64,000 nt of DNA from the NCBI GenBank assembly GCA_910574455.1, contig CAJSYZ010000003.1, positions 2,789,250 to 2,853,249 of the forward strand, in the 5' to 3' direction. Below, piece by piece: positions 11,220-22,300 of this stretch. Each line of letters opens with the position of its first letter. Within the stretch, counting starts at the first letter, position 1. The notes under the pieces were generated by a model, which was not told the origin of the DNA, ran no database searches, and worked only from the letters and a program-made list of their open reading frames with translations. A program made the position numbers and the translations under genes. This stretch comes from Trichaptum fuscoviolaceum (taxonomy: Eukaryota; Basidiomycota; Agaricomycetes; Hymenochaetales; Trichaptaceae).

Positions 11220-11733
11220 ATGGGTTGGTTCCACGAGACTTCTGACGAGGCTACTGCATACGAGACCGTGACGGTACGTTAATTAACCTTTTACCCTTCC
11301 AAAGCCAAGCAGAGCCAAGCTCATCGCTGATCTTTGTATGATATCTAGTCCGACAACACTTCTGAGGAGCACCGGGCCAAGTTCAGCCACGAGCTCATCG
11401 GCGGCGCAGCAGCATACGAGGTACGTCTGTGGCGCACTGTATCGACCTGCCTGGCATATTGACGAACCCATCTATGAAGGCTGCTAAGGCATACGAGAAG
11501 CACAAGGCGGTGAACGGCCAGCCCTCGAGCCATGCTGAGGCAAAGGAGATCTTAGCTGGTTTCGCTGGTGCTTTCATCGATCGCGAGTTTGAGACCAAGG
11601 GCGTGAGTGATTCATCTTCATCTATCTATGGCGCTGTTCTGATGGCCTACAAAAGCTCAACTTCATCGACAAGGAGAAGGCCAAGCATGATGCGAAGAAG
11701 AGGCTCGAAGAGCAGGTCGCCAGTGAATACTAG
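11220..11733 (+). CDS. CipC-like antibiotic/stress response protein
   Basis: A small soluble protein of about 108 residues from four exons. It begins MGWFHETSDEATAYETV, then FSHELIGGAAAYE, AAKAYEKHKAVNGQPSSHAE, ILAGFAGAFIDREFETKG and IDKEKAKHDAKKR. This is the conserved block of the CipC family (first described as concanamycin-induced protein C of Aspergillus), often abundant in basidiomycete proteomes under stress or on wood. Biochemical function is unknown. Introns at about 11274-11348, 11420-11480 and 11604-11656 all have GT...AG. A strong TATA box upstream suggests regulated, high expression. Confidence 0.88.
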
Positions 11734-12142
11734 ATAGTAGGGTGATTGCATAACAACTATGTACTCTATTGTTCAGTAAAGAAAGCATCTGTACCATTGT
11801 GAATTGGGGGCCCATCAGATTAAGAACATTTGATATTGTCGGAGTGTCTGGCTCAGTGATTTTTGAATAAATTCACTGTCAAGAATCTCTAGCTTTAATA
11901 GGATAGACATGAGCGCAAATAAACACATTTCTCGCTTGAACATGGCCGTCAGCTGTATCAGTGAATCAAAGCGTTGGACTGAGAAGTAAAAATAACCGTC
12001 ATTAGTGCGCATGAGGCGCTTAAGGGCGCTAATAATTGTGAGATAATATTGCCATAATTATATGAGCGCCTACCAGGATGTTTTGAAGTTGAAGCATTTG
12101 ACTTGGACGACGACGACCACTGCTTATTCGCACCTCAATATT
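11734..12142. other. intergenic, 409 bp
   Basis: AT-rich. It holds the 3' UTR of the CipC-like gene and the promoter of Nhp2. An in-frame upstream ATG at 12062 could extend Nhp2 by 27 residues, but the extension does not look like the family. Confidence 0.4.
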
Positions 12143-12928
12143 ATGGCTAAAGACAAATCAGAAAAGAAAGAATACAAGAAAAAGAAGGAGTCGAAGGATG
12201 TTACCGAGGACGCTCTAGATGTGTCTATGGCGGTAACGGAGGTGGACGACGATGAACGGGTTCGATTGCTCGGAGTCTCTTCGTTTTGTCATTTTAATGA
12301 CTATGTTTTCCCTTCCTCGTGTTCCAGCCAACAAAGAAGTCGAAGAAAGAGAAGGATGAGGTCGTCATTAACTTAGAGGACCTTTCTCCTATTGCAAAAC
12401 CTCTCGCGCAGAAGAAGCTACTGAAGAAGCTACATAAAACGATCAAGAAGGGTACGTGCAAAAATTCTTCTCTTGAATCACGAGCTTGATATATTCCGAT
12501 TGTCTTACTAGCCTCCAAGCAACGGCAAGTCAAACGAGGTGTAAAAGAAGTAGTAAAAGGAATAAGGAAGGGTGAACGAGGGTGAGCTCACAGCGTTTCC
12601 GTGGAAGATAATAAATAATCATCCTCCAATCTTCACTAGACTCCTAGTCCTCGCTGCTGACATTACTCCCATGGATATCATCTCACATCTTCCCGTGCTC
12701 AGCGAAGAAGCCCAAATACCCTACGTTTTCATCCCTTCAAAAGAAGAGCTCGGTCATGCGAGTTCGACAAAACGCCCCACGAGCTGTGTCATGGTTTGTC
12801 CCGATTCCAAGAAACGAAAACGGAAGGATGGTGATGACAAGGAAGAGGACAAGGATGATGATTATCGTGAATTGTACGACGAGTGCTACAAGGAGGTAGA
12901 AAAACTGGATTCAAAAATAATCATCTAG
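12143..12928 (+). CDS. NHP2: H/ACA ribonucleoprotein subunit Nhp2 (L7Ae family)
   Basis: Nhp2 is a core protein of H/ACA snoRNPs, which pseudouridylate rRNA and, in many fungi, belong to telomerase RNP. The N-terminus is Lys-rich (MAKDKSEKKEYKKKKE), then LSPIAKPLAQKKLLKKLHK. The L7Ae RNA-binding motif RGVKEVVKGIRKGERG is split by the intron at about 12587-12640 and continues LLVLAADITPMDIISHLP, IPYVFIPSKEELG and STKRPTSCVMV. Three introns; the first has a weaker GTTCGA donor at about 12260. The C-terminus carries an extra charged tail (KKRKRKDGDDKEEDKDD) followed by a short helix, longer than in yeast Nhp2. The start at 12143 is preferred over in-frame 12062. Confidence 0.9.
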
Positions 12929-13268
12929 GTTCATTGATCCATGTATTCCTTTTACTTTGCCTCTGTATTATTTATCTCTTGCTCAGTATATCATTCCTAT
13001 ATCTTGACTACATATAATATAGTCTATACACCATAAATCTCTGTCGACGTATATGACTAGAAAAACTAAAAAAAGGTCAGGTCAAGAAAATGGTGCTATT
13101 GGACGGGTCCAGATTTGCCAGCGAATCCCCACGGTCGAGATCCACGTCTGCAAAATATCTGACTTTCGGTCTCTACCAGCTCTCTCACAGCCTCGACCTT
13201 GTCCCCATCCCTACTACCTTTCCCTTCCTCGTCCTTCACCCTACATTACTACAGACTACAAGCAATCA
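12929..13268. other. intergenic, 340 bp
   Basis: Nhp2 3' UTR and Bfr1 promoter. The last 70 bases are C/T-rich, as in other highly expressed basidiomycete leaders. No gene. Confidence 0.4.
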
Positions 13269-15092
13269 ATGGCTCCCAAGGCAAAGGCAAACGGAAGCGC
13301 AAACGGAGCGGCAGCAAAAGCAAAGCCCGCGAAAGCGCCAACTCCATCCCCATCTGCAAGTGGAACAGCGACCCCTTTGCCTTCTGAAGATGTCAAGTCA
13401 GGCTCTGCACAGAGAACTGGCAGGCCAGACAAGGCGGCGTACGATGTGGAGCAGGAAAGACTGAAGAAGGAAATTGCAGAGCTACAGGAAAAGATGGTGA
13501 GTGGGAATGTCATTGCAACCAACTTATTTAACAGCTCAATTCACTCTATCTTGCGTTTATAGGCTGCAGTTCAGGCGAAGATCAATGCGGGCTCAAATGC
13601 TGGTCCGGGTGCAGAGAGGCGGGCTGAGCTTCGAGCCGAGTGGGATAAGATTCGCCAGGAGCAAGGCAAATTCAAGAGTTCACGGGAGCAAATCATGCAA
13701 CAGCTCAAGGCAATGAACGAGAATGTCGCAAAGAAGGTGAATGGCCGCGGAGGCTAGACATCATGATATTATGCTCACTTTGATTCTCAGATCAAAGATC
13801 TACAAGCCGCAAAGGGAAAAACGCAGTTCAAGTCTGTTGCCGAAGTCGATGCGCATATTAAGTGAGTCGATCAAGCTTTCTCCGTGAGATAAGATGTGTG
13901 TGACATGTGAGAAACCAGGCAACTTGAGAAGCAGGTCGAATCGGGAACGATGAAGCTTGTGGACGAGAAGCGCGCACTCCAGGAAATTAGCCAGTGCAAA
14001 CGTCTCCGTCGCACAGTCGAGGGCTTCCAGGCCGACCAGGAGGCAATTGAGAAGGATCGAGCCGCAGCTGATGCGCTTCACAAGCAACTCAACGACCCGG
14101 AGTCCATCGCTGTGCACGACCACGCCAATAAAGTGAAAGCAGAACTGGATGCGCTTAAGAAAGAGAGTGACGAGGCATACGCGAACCGCAACAAACTCTT
14201 CGATGAGCGCAATGCGCTGAAGGCGCAGGTTGACGTTCTGTTCAATCAAAAACGTGAATCTACGACCAAGTACAAGGAAGAGAACGACCAGTACTGGCAA
14301 AAGGTGAATGAGGACCGTGCACGTCGCGCAGAGAAGGCCAGGGCGCAGCGTCAGGCAGAGGAGGAGGCGAAGAGGAAGGAGCAGGCGCTTCGCATTCGTG
14401 AGGAAGCGGAGGCCCCTGCGTTCCAGGATAAGATCGAGGACTGCCAGACCCTCATAGACTACTTCTCAGGCAAAACGAGCGGAGCCATCAAACTCTCGAC
14501 GTCTTCAGAACCACCGAAGGAGGTCACCGGGGTGCCTAAGCTCGAAATCCGCAAAGTTGAATCTGACATCAACGAAGGCTTAATTGTGCGGAAGAAGAAG
14601 GTGGAGGAGGAGTCGTACTTCGTGGGTGGAAAGGGCAAGTCAAAGGGCAAGAAGGGTAACGCGAAGGCTCAGGCTCAGGCGAACGGCAATGGAGACGCGG
14701 CAGCTTCTCCTGCCTCGCCCTCTGCGTCCCTTAACGTGCCTCTGCCCACGCTCTCTGCACTCCTATCCTTGTCAATACCTCCGCCTGCCTCGCCTGCTGA
14801 TGTGGCTCGGTGCATCGAAGACCTCAAGACGAAGAAGGCGTGGTTCGAAGCAAACCAGGCACGCGTCACCGCCGAGAACGTCGCGAAGGCAGAAGCAAAT
14901 ATTCAAAAGCTGTTTGGTGGCGCGAAGGACGAGTCAGTGCCTGCTCCTGGACAGGGCGAGAAACCAGCTGAGCCTGCGCCCACTCCTGCGGAAACAGATG
15001 GTCTCTCATCAAGTGTTCCGAGCGGTGAGGTGAAGGAAGTATTGCAGGATATCCAGGAGGTGCAGAGGGAAGTCGAGGCAGAAGCAGCATAA
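13269..15092 (+). CDS. BFR1: Bfr1-like nuclear segregation / mRNP protein
   Basis: Bfr1 is a coiled-coil protein on polysomes at the ER that binds mRNA together with Scp160. The Ala/Pro-rich N-terminus (MAPKAKANGSANGAAAKAK) precedes GRPDKAAYDVEQERLKKEI. Coiled coil then covers most of residues 60-400, with the family features IKDLQAAKGKTQFKSV, AHIKQLEKQVESGTMKLVDE and LQEISQCKRLRR. A C-terminal segment contains SYFVGGKGKSKGKKG. About 530 residues, three introns (about 13497-13561, 13736-13791 and 13862-13918), then one long last exon of 1.17 kb. The first ATG after the C/T leader is used. Confidence 0.88.
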
Positions 15093-15661
15093 GAAACTAA
15101 TCGGAAGGATAGATACCACACAAAACCTGTTTGATGCGTACATTGTTGTCGCTCAGGACGTTTAACTATTTTATTTCCGCTATCGCAGAATTCATATCAT
15201 GTCTCTCCACTCATTCATTTCCCTATCCATACACTATATTCTCATCGAATCCATTGGTTTAAATGTTCGCATCGCAAAAGCCATAATAAATTATCCGGGG
15301 GTGTTAGAAATTCAGATTGATATACGAATATAGCGAATAAGGACACGATCCAGCTCGACAAGCTTCAGCAACTAACAATAGGCAAACAAGATTAGGGATG
15401 GGAAAAAAGAGCGAATCGTTCTTATAACTGGATTGATACAGTGGGATAACAAGGAAAATAAACAGACGAAAACGGAAGCTCACAGAGATTAGAAGTCAGT
15501 GCATCGCTGGCCGAGTACTCAAGCTAAGAAAAAAGTTGGAAAAAAAAGAAGTCCGTAGTATGATCACCCGAAGCAATGACATTCGTCAGTAGTAAACTCC
15601 TGTTGGCCACAATAGGAGCGAGAGCTACTACGCCAAAAATATAAGGCAACAAAACAGTAAC
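15093..15661. other. convergent intergenic region, 569 bp
   Basis: Between the stops of Bfr1 and the RFX gene. AT-rich, with A-rich runs. Probably both 3' UTRs; no coding signal. Confidence 0.5.
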
Positions 15662-18600
15662 TCAAGAAGACTTCTCGTCCTTAACAGAATCATTCTTCTG
15701 CTCCGGTGAGGAATGCCCTGAGGAGGCGCTGTGTACGCTCGAGGCATCGTTGTTGAGTCCAAGATCATGCGGTGTGAAGCTAGGCACGTCGAAGGAAGGA
15801 CCCCCGAAATCGCCAAACATGCCGTTGACATTGGGCATGCCTTCGTCATGGGATGGATTTGTTGGGTCAACGAAACCCATCGACATGTAGGAGTCTGCAC
15901 CATTTGGATCCAAAGGTCCCGCCGAGAATGATTCGTGAAGCGCTGCGAGCATGCTCGAAGTTGTCGGCGTTTCGCTAAGCATAGTCGGCTGAGCGGCCCC
16001 AGTGTACTCCTGACCGTTCATCGGAGAAAGCGTGAAGAACTGCTGCTGGATGACGGGTTCGACTGACGCGGCGACAGAGTTGGTAGACAGAGCGACATTG
16101 CGTAAGACGTTCAACGCAATCCAATCACTACATGAGACAGAAAACGTCAGTAAGCATGACATGACAGAGCCGAAGATTATCCAGATGATGATAACATACT
16201 CAAGGAAGAGTTTGAGAATCTGGAAGGCGCCGAATGCCGGGTCACTGCGGATAGTCTGTCAAAGCACGTTTGTTGGTTAGCAACGGCCTTTGATGCCACT
16301 ATAGGCGAACTTAAAGAAACATAGGGTACTCACGAGGTCCCGCATGATTTGGCTAGTCACGTAGCCCCAACGGATCAAGATACTTCGGGAAGAGAGCGTG
16401 GAACGCTCCTCAACCCCAGACATACCAACACTACGACCGCCCATGAGACGCTCACAGCAGTTATCTGCCCATGCCATAACCTCGCCCACAGGCTCAGCAC
16501 TTTTCTGAAGGTTGTTAAGGAGGGTGACGAAGTCGACTTCGAGAAGCTGCACAAGATCTTCGTGTCGACAATTGCATACGAGAGCGGATTGGTTCCGCAC
16601 GGACTCAAAGTCAATATTCTGCCAGGAGCGTCGCATATCCGCGAGCTGCTTCTGGTTTGTAAGGACGGTGGACAGTGCCTGCGTCACCTGGTAAATATCC
16701 AAGAATCGCACTGATAAGAACAAGAGCAGAGGCAGTCAGAACAACCAGAAAAGGCAATGTCAAGAACAACAACTTGAACTTACAAACAAGATGTCCAAAA
16801 CGAGCACCAAGCTCGACTTTTGGCTCGACAAAAGTATTTCCATAGTTCTCCAAAGCAAGGAGGAGAATCTTTTCCATTTTGTCAGCCAGCTGTCTCAGAC
16901 TAGTCAAAGCCTGATTAGGAATAGGGGAGAGCATCTGCATTCGCAGAATCTCAAGAATTTCCTGTTCCAACTATGTCAGCTTTCTCCTATAGGACTCATA
17001 TTGAGCAACTAACATTATAAACCATGGCATCCGCTTTTGCCATGAGACCGGCGACGGCCGGTGCGTGTACGACCTCCCTATGGTCGCCACTCAAGCTTGT
17101 CCAGAATGTGCGCAGGTTCAACTCGAATTGATCGAAACGGAAACTACGGACGCTTTCAAGAAGAGCGTTCAGATGGTCCTCGAACCAACGCCAAACCTCG
17201 CGGGCGACCATACCCTGAGGGCTGGATGAGTCTGTACCGACAGCCTCTTCGATATCAGGGAAATTGGGAAGATCGCGGACAGTATGCGCCTGTTGGGGTG
17301 CAGCACCCAAGAACGCTGGGCTGGACTGCTGGGCATTCTGCACTTGTTGACCAGCGGGATGATTTTCGTTTCCAGTGGCAAGATTATGACGGCGAATCGT
17401 TGCTTGTGCCTGGAAGTTGGGCCGCGCAGCCTGAGCCTGCGAGAGAAGGGAGTTCGTCGTTGGTGTCTTGTCGGTATCCATAGAGAAGAGCGTAGGGCTC
17501 TTCATCCCATTGTTGATGGTCAACGAGTTGCGGTTTGAAGTCGATGTAGATGGCGCAGCTCCCTCGCTTCCCTCATCGTCCTCGTCCTCTTCAGAATGGT
17601 CGTCGCCCTTCGCGTCGCCGCCCTTGTTCGCAGCATTTGCAGCTGCCGCGTTATTCGACTTGCGCACATAGTCCTGGAGCCACTCAATCTCTGTCGCTGT
17701 AGTCGGACGGATCCCGCAATCTGGTGAATTGCATGCAGGTCAGTAACAAGCAATCAGAGATCACAATCACGAAGCAGGTGCACGCCTGTTGATCAAGATG
17801 GGATGATGAAAGAAAGGAAGATCAACTCACAGTGATACTTGCTGTTGCCTCGGACCCCCAGACGTCTCGTTTTGATCGTGGGAAAACAGAGTCTAATGGC
17901 TTTGCCCAAAGTTGCGGTGTTGATATGAGGGATCCCATACTGATCGCAGACTCTACGGTACGAAAGGTAGAGCCCTTGGCGGGGAACGTTGCCATCGGGA
18001 TATGGTGCGTAGTTAGCGTTTAGCCTGAAATCGAAGCAAGTCGGTGAAACGACAGTAAAAACAGATCATGTCGAGATAAGTCAGTTACACGTGTCATGCA
18101 TAGAAGTAAGAATGGAGAGAGGGGGGAATGCAGAATTTCGCTTGTCGCTTGTAAAACAACGGAGAAGAACGAAGACTCACCAGGCCTGCACAAAAATCTG
18201 CTTCGCACGATCCGACGCACTCGTCGTCGTAGCCGCCCGCACATTCGCCGCCAATTGCTCAAGGGCGTGATCTGGCCCCAAATTCATCCTCCCAAACTGC
18301 CCGACGGCGTGAAAAGCCTCCTGATGGCTGGGGATGTGGGACTGGCCAGGAATGTACAGGTTGTGTTGGTACTCGGGGGGCGAATGGTTGAAGAACATGG
18401 CCATGTCCTCCGTCTCGCTGCTGCTTGAATAGACGCTGTCTGCATCGCGGGGATACGGCGACGCGGCGGCGCGGGCGCGGATGTGTGTCGGGCGCAGATG
18501 GCCCTTGAGTGCCGGGTTCGCCAGGTTGTGGTTTGGGGGCGAGTCAGCGGGCGAGGTGAGGTCTGTGCTGTACGCGGTGGAAGAAGAGCTATGGCGCGTG

Positions 18601-18857
18601 TGAGAGGGTGCAAGACCCTGAGGCCTTGGGAGTCCAAACCCGGACCTATATATGTCATCGGCTGAAGGCATGGTGGGCACCATTGTCGGCGCGGACAGCA
18701 TTGCGCCCTGGGACGAGTGCGGGCGCGAGTGCGACGAATGCGCAGACGACGACGAGCAGACGGACGCTGAGCGCGAGTGGGAGTGGTGCATCTGCGGGAG
18801 AAAGTCGAGCGGCAGCGAGGAGGGCATCATGTGCACTGCGCCGTTGACTGAGGTCAT
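15662..18857 (-). CDS. RFX-family winged-helix transcription factor
   Basis: The fungal members known (Crt1/Rfx1, CPCR1) bind X-box DNA and regulate DNA-damage, ribonucleotide reductase or secondary-metabolite genes. The N-terminal 200 residues are Ser/His/Pro-rich (MTSVNGAVHMMPSSLPLDF). The winged helix begins FVQAW|LNANYAPYPDGNVP, with intron between, continues YRRVCDQYGIPHINTATLGK and LCFPTIKTRRLGVRGNSKYH, and crosses an intron into YCGIRPTTATEIEWLQDY. Acidic and Ser/Thr-rich linker, then the RFX extended helical region (WRWFEDHLNALLESVRSF; MRRSWQNIDFESVRNQS). The C-terminal 140 residues are low complexity. At least seven exons. The frame stays open above 18857, but MTSVNG is the first ATG that fits. 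Confidence 0.9.
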
Positions 18858-19332
18858 GGCGCTGGGGGTTGTGGGTGTGTCACGAAGGTAGTGCGAAAAG
18901 TAAGGAGCGCAAGTGGTACTAAGCGGTCCAGCCGAGTACTCTAAGAAAAGTTGTGAAAAGTTGTGAAGGTGAAGATGAACAAGTTCAAGTTTGCGAAAAA
19001 AATGGCGAAGGGGAATGAGGGTACGAGTTGGCGAAATAAAGGCAGAGAAGAGGAGGGGGAAGCGGCGCAGCCAGACCTTGGGGCTTGGGAGGAGGCAAGG
19101 ACTGTTTATGCCTGGCTCAGAGTCGAGTGGAGAGAGCGGACAGGATGCTAAGTGTAATGGGTATTGGTATATCGCAGATGTGCCGTGGTCAAGGCAACCG
19201 TCCATCCTTTTATCAACTCTCCTTTTCAGGCCCGGACCCCGGCCACGCCCCCTTTGAGCACCCATTTCATATCATTTTTCCCATTTGCCAATTTCTCTGC
19301 ACTTTTGCATAATTATTCTACACAGCAGCCAA
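18858..19332. other. RFX upstream region, 475 bp
   Basis: Purine-rich on the plus strand (C/T-rich on the RFX sense strand) near the RFX start. Contains a direct repeat AAAAGTTGTGAA (18947-18968). It also holds the 3' end of the endopolyphosphatase transcript. No separate gene. Confidence 0.4.
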
Positions 19333-22300
19333 TCAGTCCTCCTCGCCCCCCATGTACATGTACCGTCTAAAACGCTTGCGCAGTTTCGTCCGTGAGCCAT
19401 CTCCGAGACGTCGCGCAAGCCGCACGTATGAGCCCACCGTCAGGTCCGCCAGCCTGTACGGCGCATATCTCGACTTCGTCCGTGTCCCGTTCCACTCCCT
19501 CAGTGACCGTGGCAGCTCCTTCAGCGGAACCGGGTAATGGTACAAATTGCTTCCTTCGCCCTCGTCGTCTGACCGTGCCTGTGGGGTCTGTCCCCCCTCG
19601 TCCACTCCCGCTCCCGTAATCTCGGGGTGCAGTGATGGCAACGCGTACGTCAGATACTCGAGCTTGAACTTTGGTCTGTTGCTCTTGTTGGCAATTCCCA
19701 CATCCGGCAGCCAATACTGTCATAATCAACCGCACTATGAGCCACTGGCAAACAAAGCAGCAACGTATACGTGCCTGCGCATATCCTAGAGGCGTCCACA
19801 GTGTGTTCGTCCGACTTGGCGCTTCCTCACTCGCGTGTTGCGGCTTTTTCGGGCGACACGCCCACTTCTCCTGGTTCTGCTCCTTCTTGCAATCAATCGT
19901 CGAGTTCTCCCCGCCATTGTGTTTGTGTTTATGGTCGCGTCCTTTTTTGCCTTTCTTCTTTTTCGTCTTCTTCTTCGACTCCTCTGGACTGTCGGCACTC
20001 CCGCCGTCAGTGTCCTCTGGAGCGTCTGAGATCATATTCGCTCCTGAGATGTTGTACGCGAATACCCGGAAGGACGGCAGATACGGGTTAGGGACCACGG
20101 ACGGCGAGACATTGATGACCGCAAATTCATCGAGGTCTATCTTGCTCTTCTTCGGGAGCTCACCGAAGTCCTCGAACAGTACGTCCACGAGAGGGGCACG
20201 CGTCAGGTCCCCGATCGTCTTGTTCTGTTCCGCGGCCGTCGAGGGGGTGAGCTGGTCTGGAAGTTCTAGGTCGTCCACGGATAAGAAGAAGAACTGCCCA
20301 GATCCAAAAAGACCGTCATTTCAGCAAAGGCTCAAACGGCTAGGAGTAATTTTACATCCGGGTCTAAACGTGTATCCACAAAGATGGACATTGCAGATAG
20401 AACCCGGATGAATAAGCTTCAAACTTACATGGTCCATGTTCATATGCTGCGTGAAGCCAAACACATGTGCATTAAAAGACACACAATATAAAGGAGCCGT
20501 GTCAGTAAAGTTTATCGTTACCAGGAGAGCACCAAGCGCTGAGAATAGCTGTCGGTTATGGCGTAAATAAGTGGGTGAACAGAATCACTCAAAGCGCACG
20601 GAAGGTGCGAGGGAGTGGCGACTCCCGTTCACCCCGCCGGCGACAATGAAAGAAGGACTACCAGCGAGCACTTTGACAGTGCAAATCGCACTCACCCCGT
20701 ACAGATGTCCCAGAATAGTGTCCTGGAACCGAAGCGCAAGATCGACATAACGGACGAACTACTCCGTGTCATTGCAACAGTCGATAGCCACGTTTTCCGC
20801 GCATGGGAAAGGCAGGATGTTTCGATAAGTAGGATGAGCGGGGCCCGTAAAGGAGAAACGAAAGGCGAGTAAGTAAAGACCCAGACTACGGCTCAGAGAG
20901 CGAATAGAGTAATACGATACGCACACATCCGGGGAAGTAGTTTCCCGGTGAAGGAGGAACATGTCCCGATAACCAAACCTATCCAACGCGTGAGATGCCG
21001 GCATTGGGAAGCAGGCGAAGAGTGTCCATCCACGCGAGTCCGAGGGGTTCCAGGAATAGTACACAACAAGATAAACGGCGAAAACATCCACGTTGAGCAC
21101 GGCGAGCAACACGTAAATCGTGAGCGCCAGCACGAACGTCCAAGGCGCGGAGAGCACCACAATCGATCGACGGAGGTCAGATATGTCGTCGAAACGAGGC
21201 CCCCAGGCGGAAGCAAAGTACCCGATAATTTTGTCGCCAGCAACGACAATCGGTAACCCACACAGTCGTTAATTACAGCAAATATTGAAGAGGAAAAGAT
21301 AAGCTTTAGATCAGCATCGGACCTTTATTACTTATTTTTTGAGCCATAAAGGCTAAACCCACTCACCTGCATACCGCGATCGCGGAAACGATCGAGCTGG
21401 ACCTCCAGCCAGTCGAATTCGAGGTTGCCTGGGTCCTCCCGGTCTTGATACTCGCAGCCTCCCACAGCTGGATGCCAAGCCGCACCAGAAGCATGGCGAA
21501 TAGATCAGTAAATTCGTACACGCATCAGCAGAAGGATCAAATAGGTTTGGCCATCAAAAGAAATAGGTCGAAGAGGAAATCGTGGGGAAGGGGTGCACGA
21601 TGGCCGGACAGCTGGAGGCTAATCGATACTTGAATCGTCGTCAAGACGATGATGTGATGCCGAACTTAGAACCTCAGGTCAGAGGGGAAAGCGACGGTCG
21701 AGCACATAGAAAGGAAGAAATAGTTGATGGTCAGTAGATCAGACGAGCGTTCAGAACTCAGAACACTGGGATGGTGACCATGCTTCCGGGGTCCTGTGGC
21801 ATCACTGATCGCCGAAAAAGGAAAGGCCGAAAAGGGTTGCAGAGGGGGATCAACAGAGCAACGACTAACCTTTGTTAGAGTCATAAAAATACATGGTGTT
21901 CAGGCTGATCACGGGCCAATTCATTGGGAATGACCTCGACGGAATAATAGCCGCCACGCTGAAACACTTGAAAGCTCTCGAATGGGATGAATGAACGCCA
22001 TATGCTGGACCGAGGAAGTGAGGGGCGATCAACCCAACGGGATTAACATGCATGCCATGCGTCAGGAAGGGTAAGGGAAGAAAGATCGCGTCAGCAAGCA
22101 GATCAGGGGACAGGGGCAGATGATATGGAAGCGGATCAGAAGGCCAAAAGGACCAACGGAAGAAAACTGCTGGAAACCAGAAACTCAACGGAAGTAAGGG
22201 AGAGCGACTATGCTTCCGGAAACGGTGGTACAACTCGCAAGTCGGAGGAGTAAAGTCGAGCTTTGGGGACGCATCATCAACAACATCCCCAAAGAGACGC

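Noticed and set aside
18483..18891. Several long plus-strand frames over the RFX gene
   Set aside because: They are antisense shadows of GC-rich RFX coding sequence, which has clear domain and splice support.
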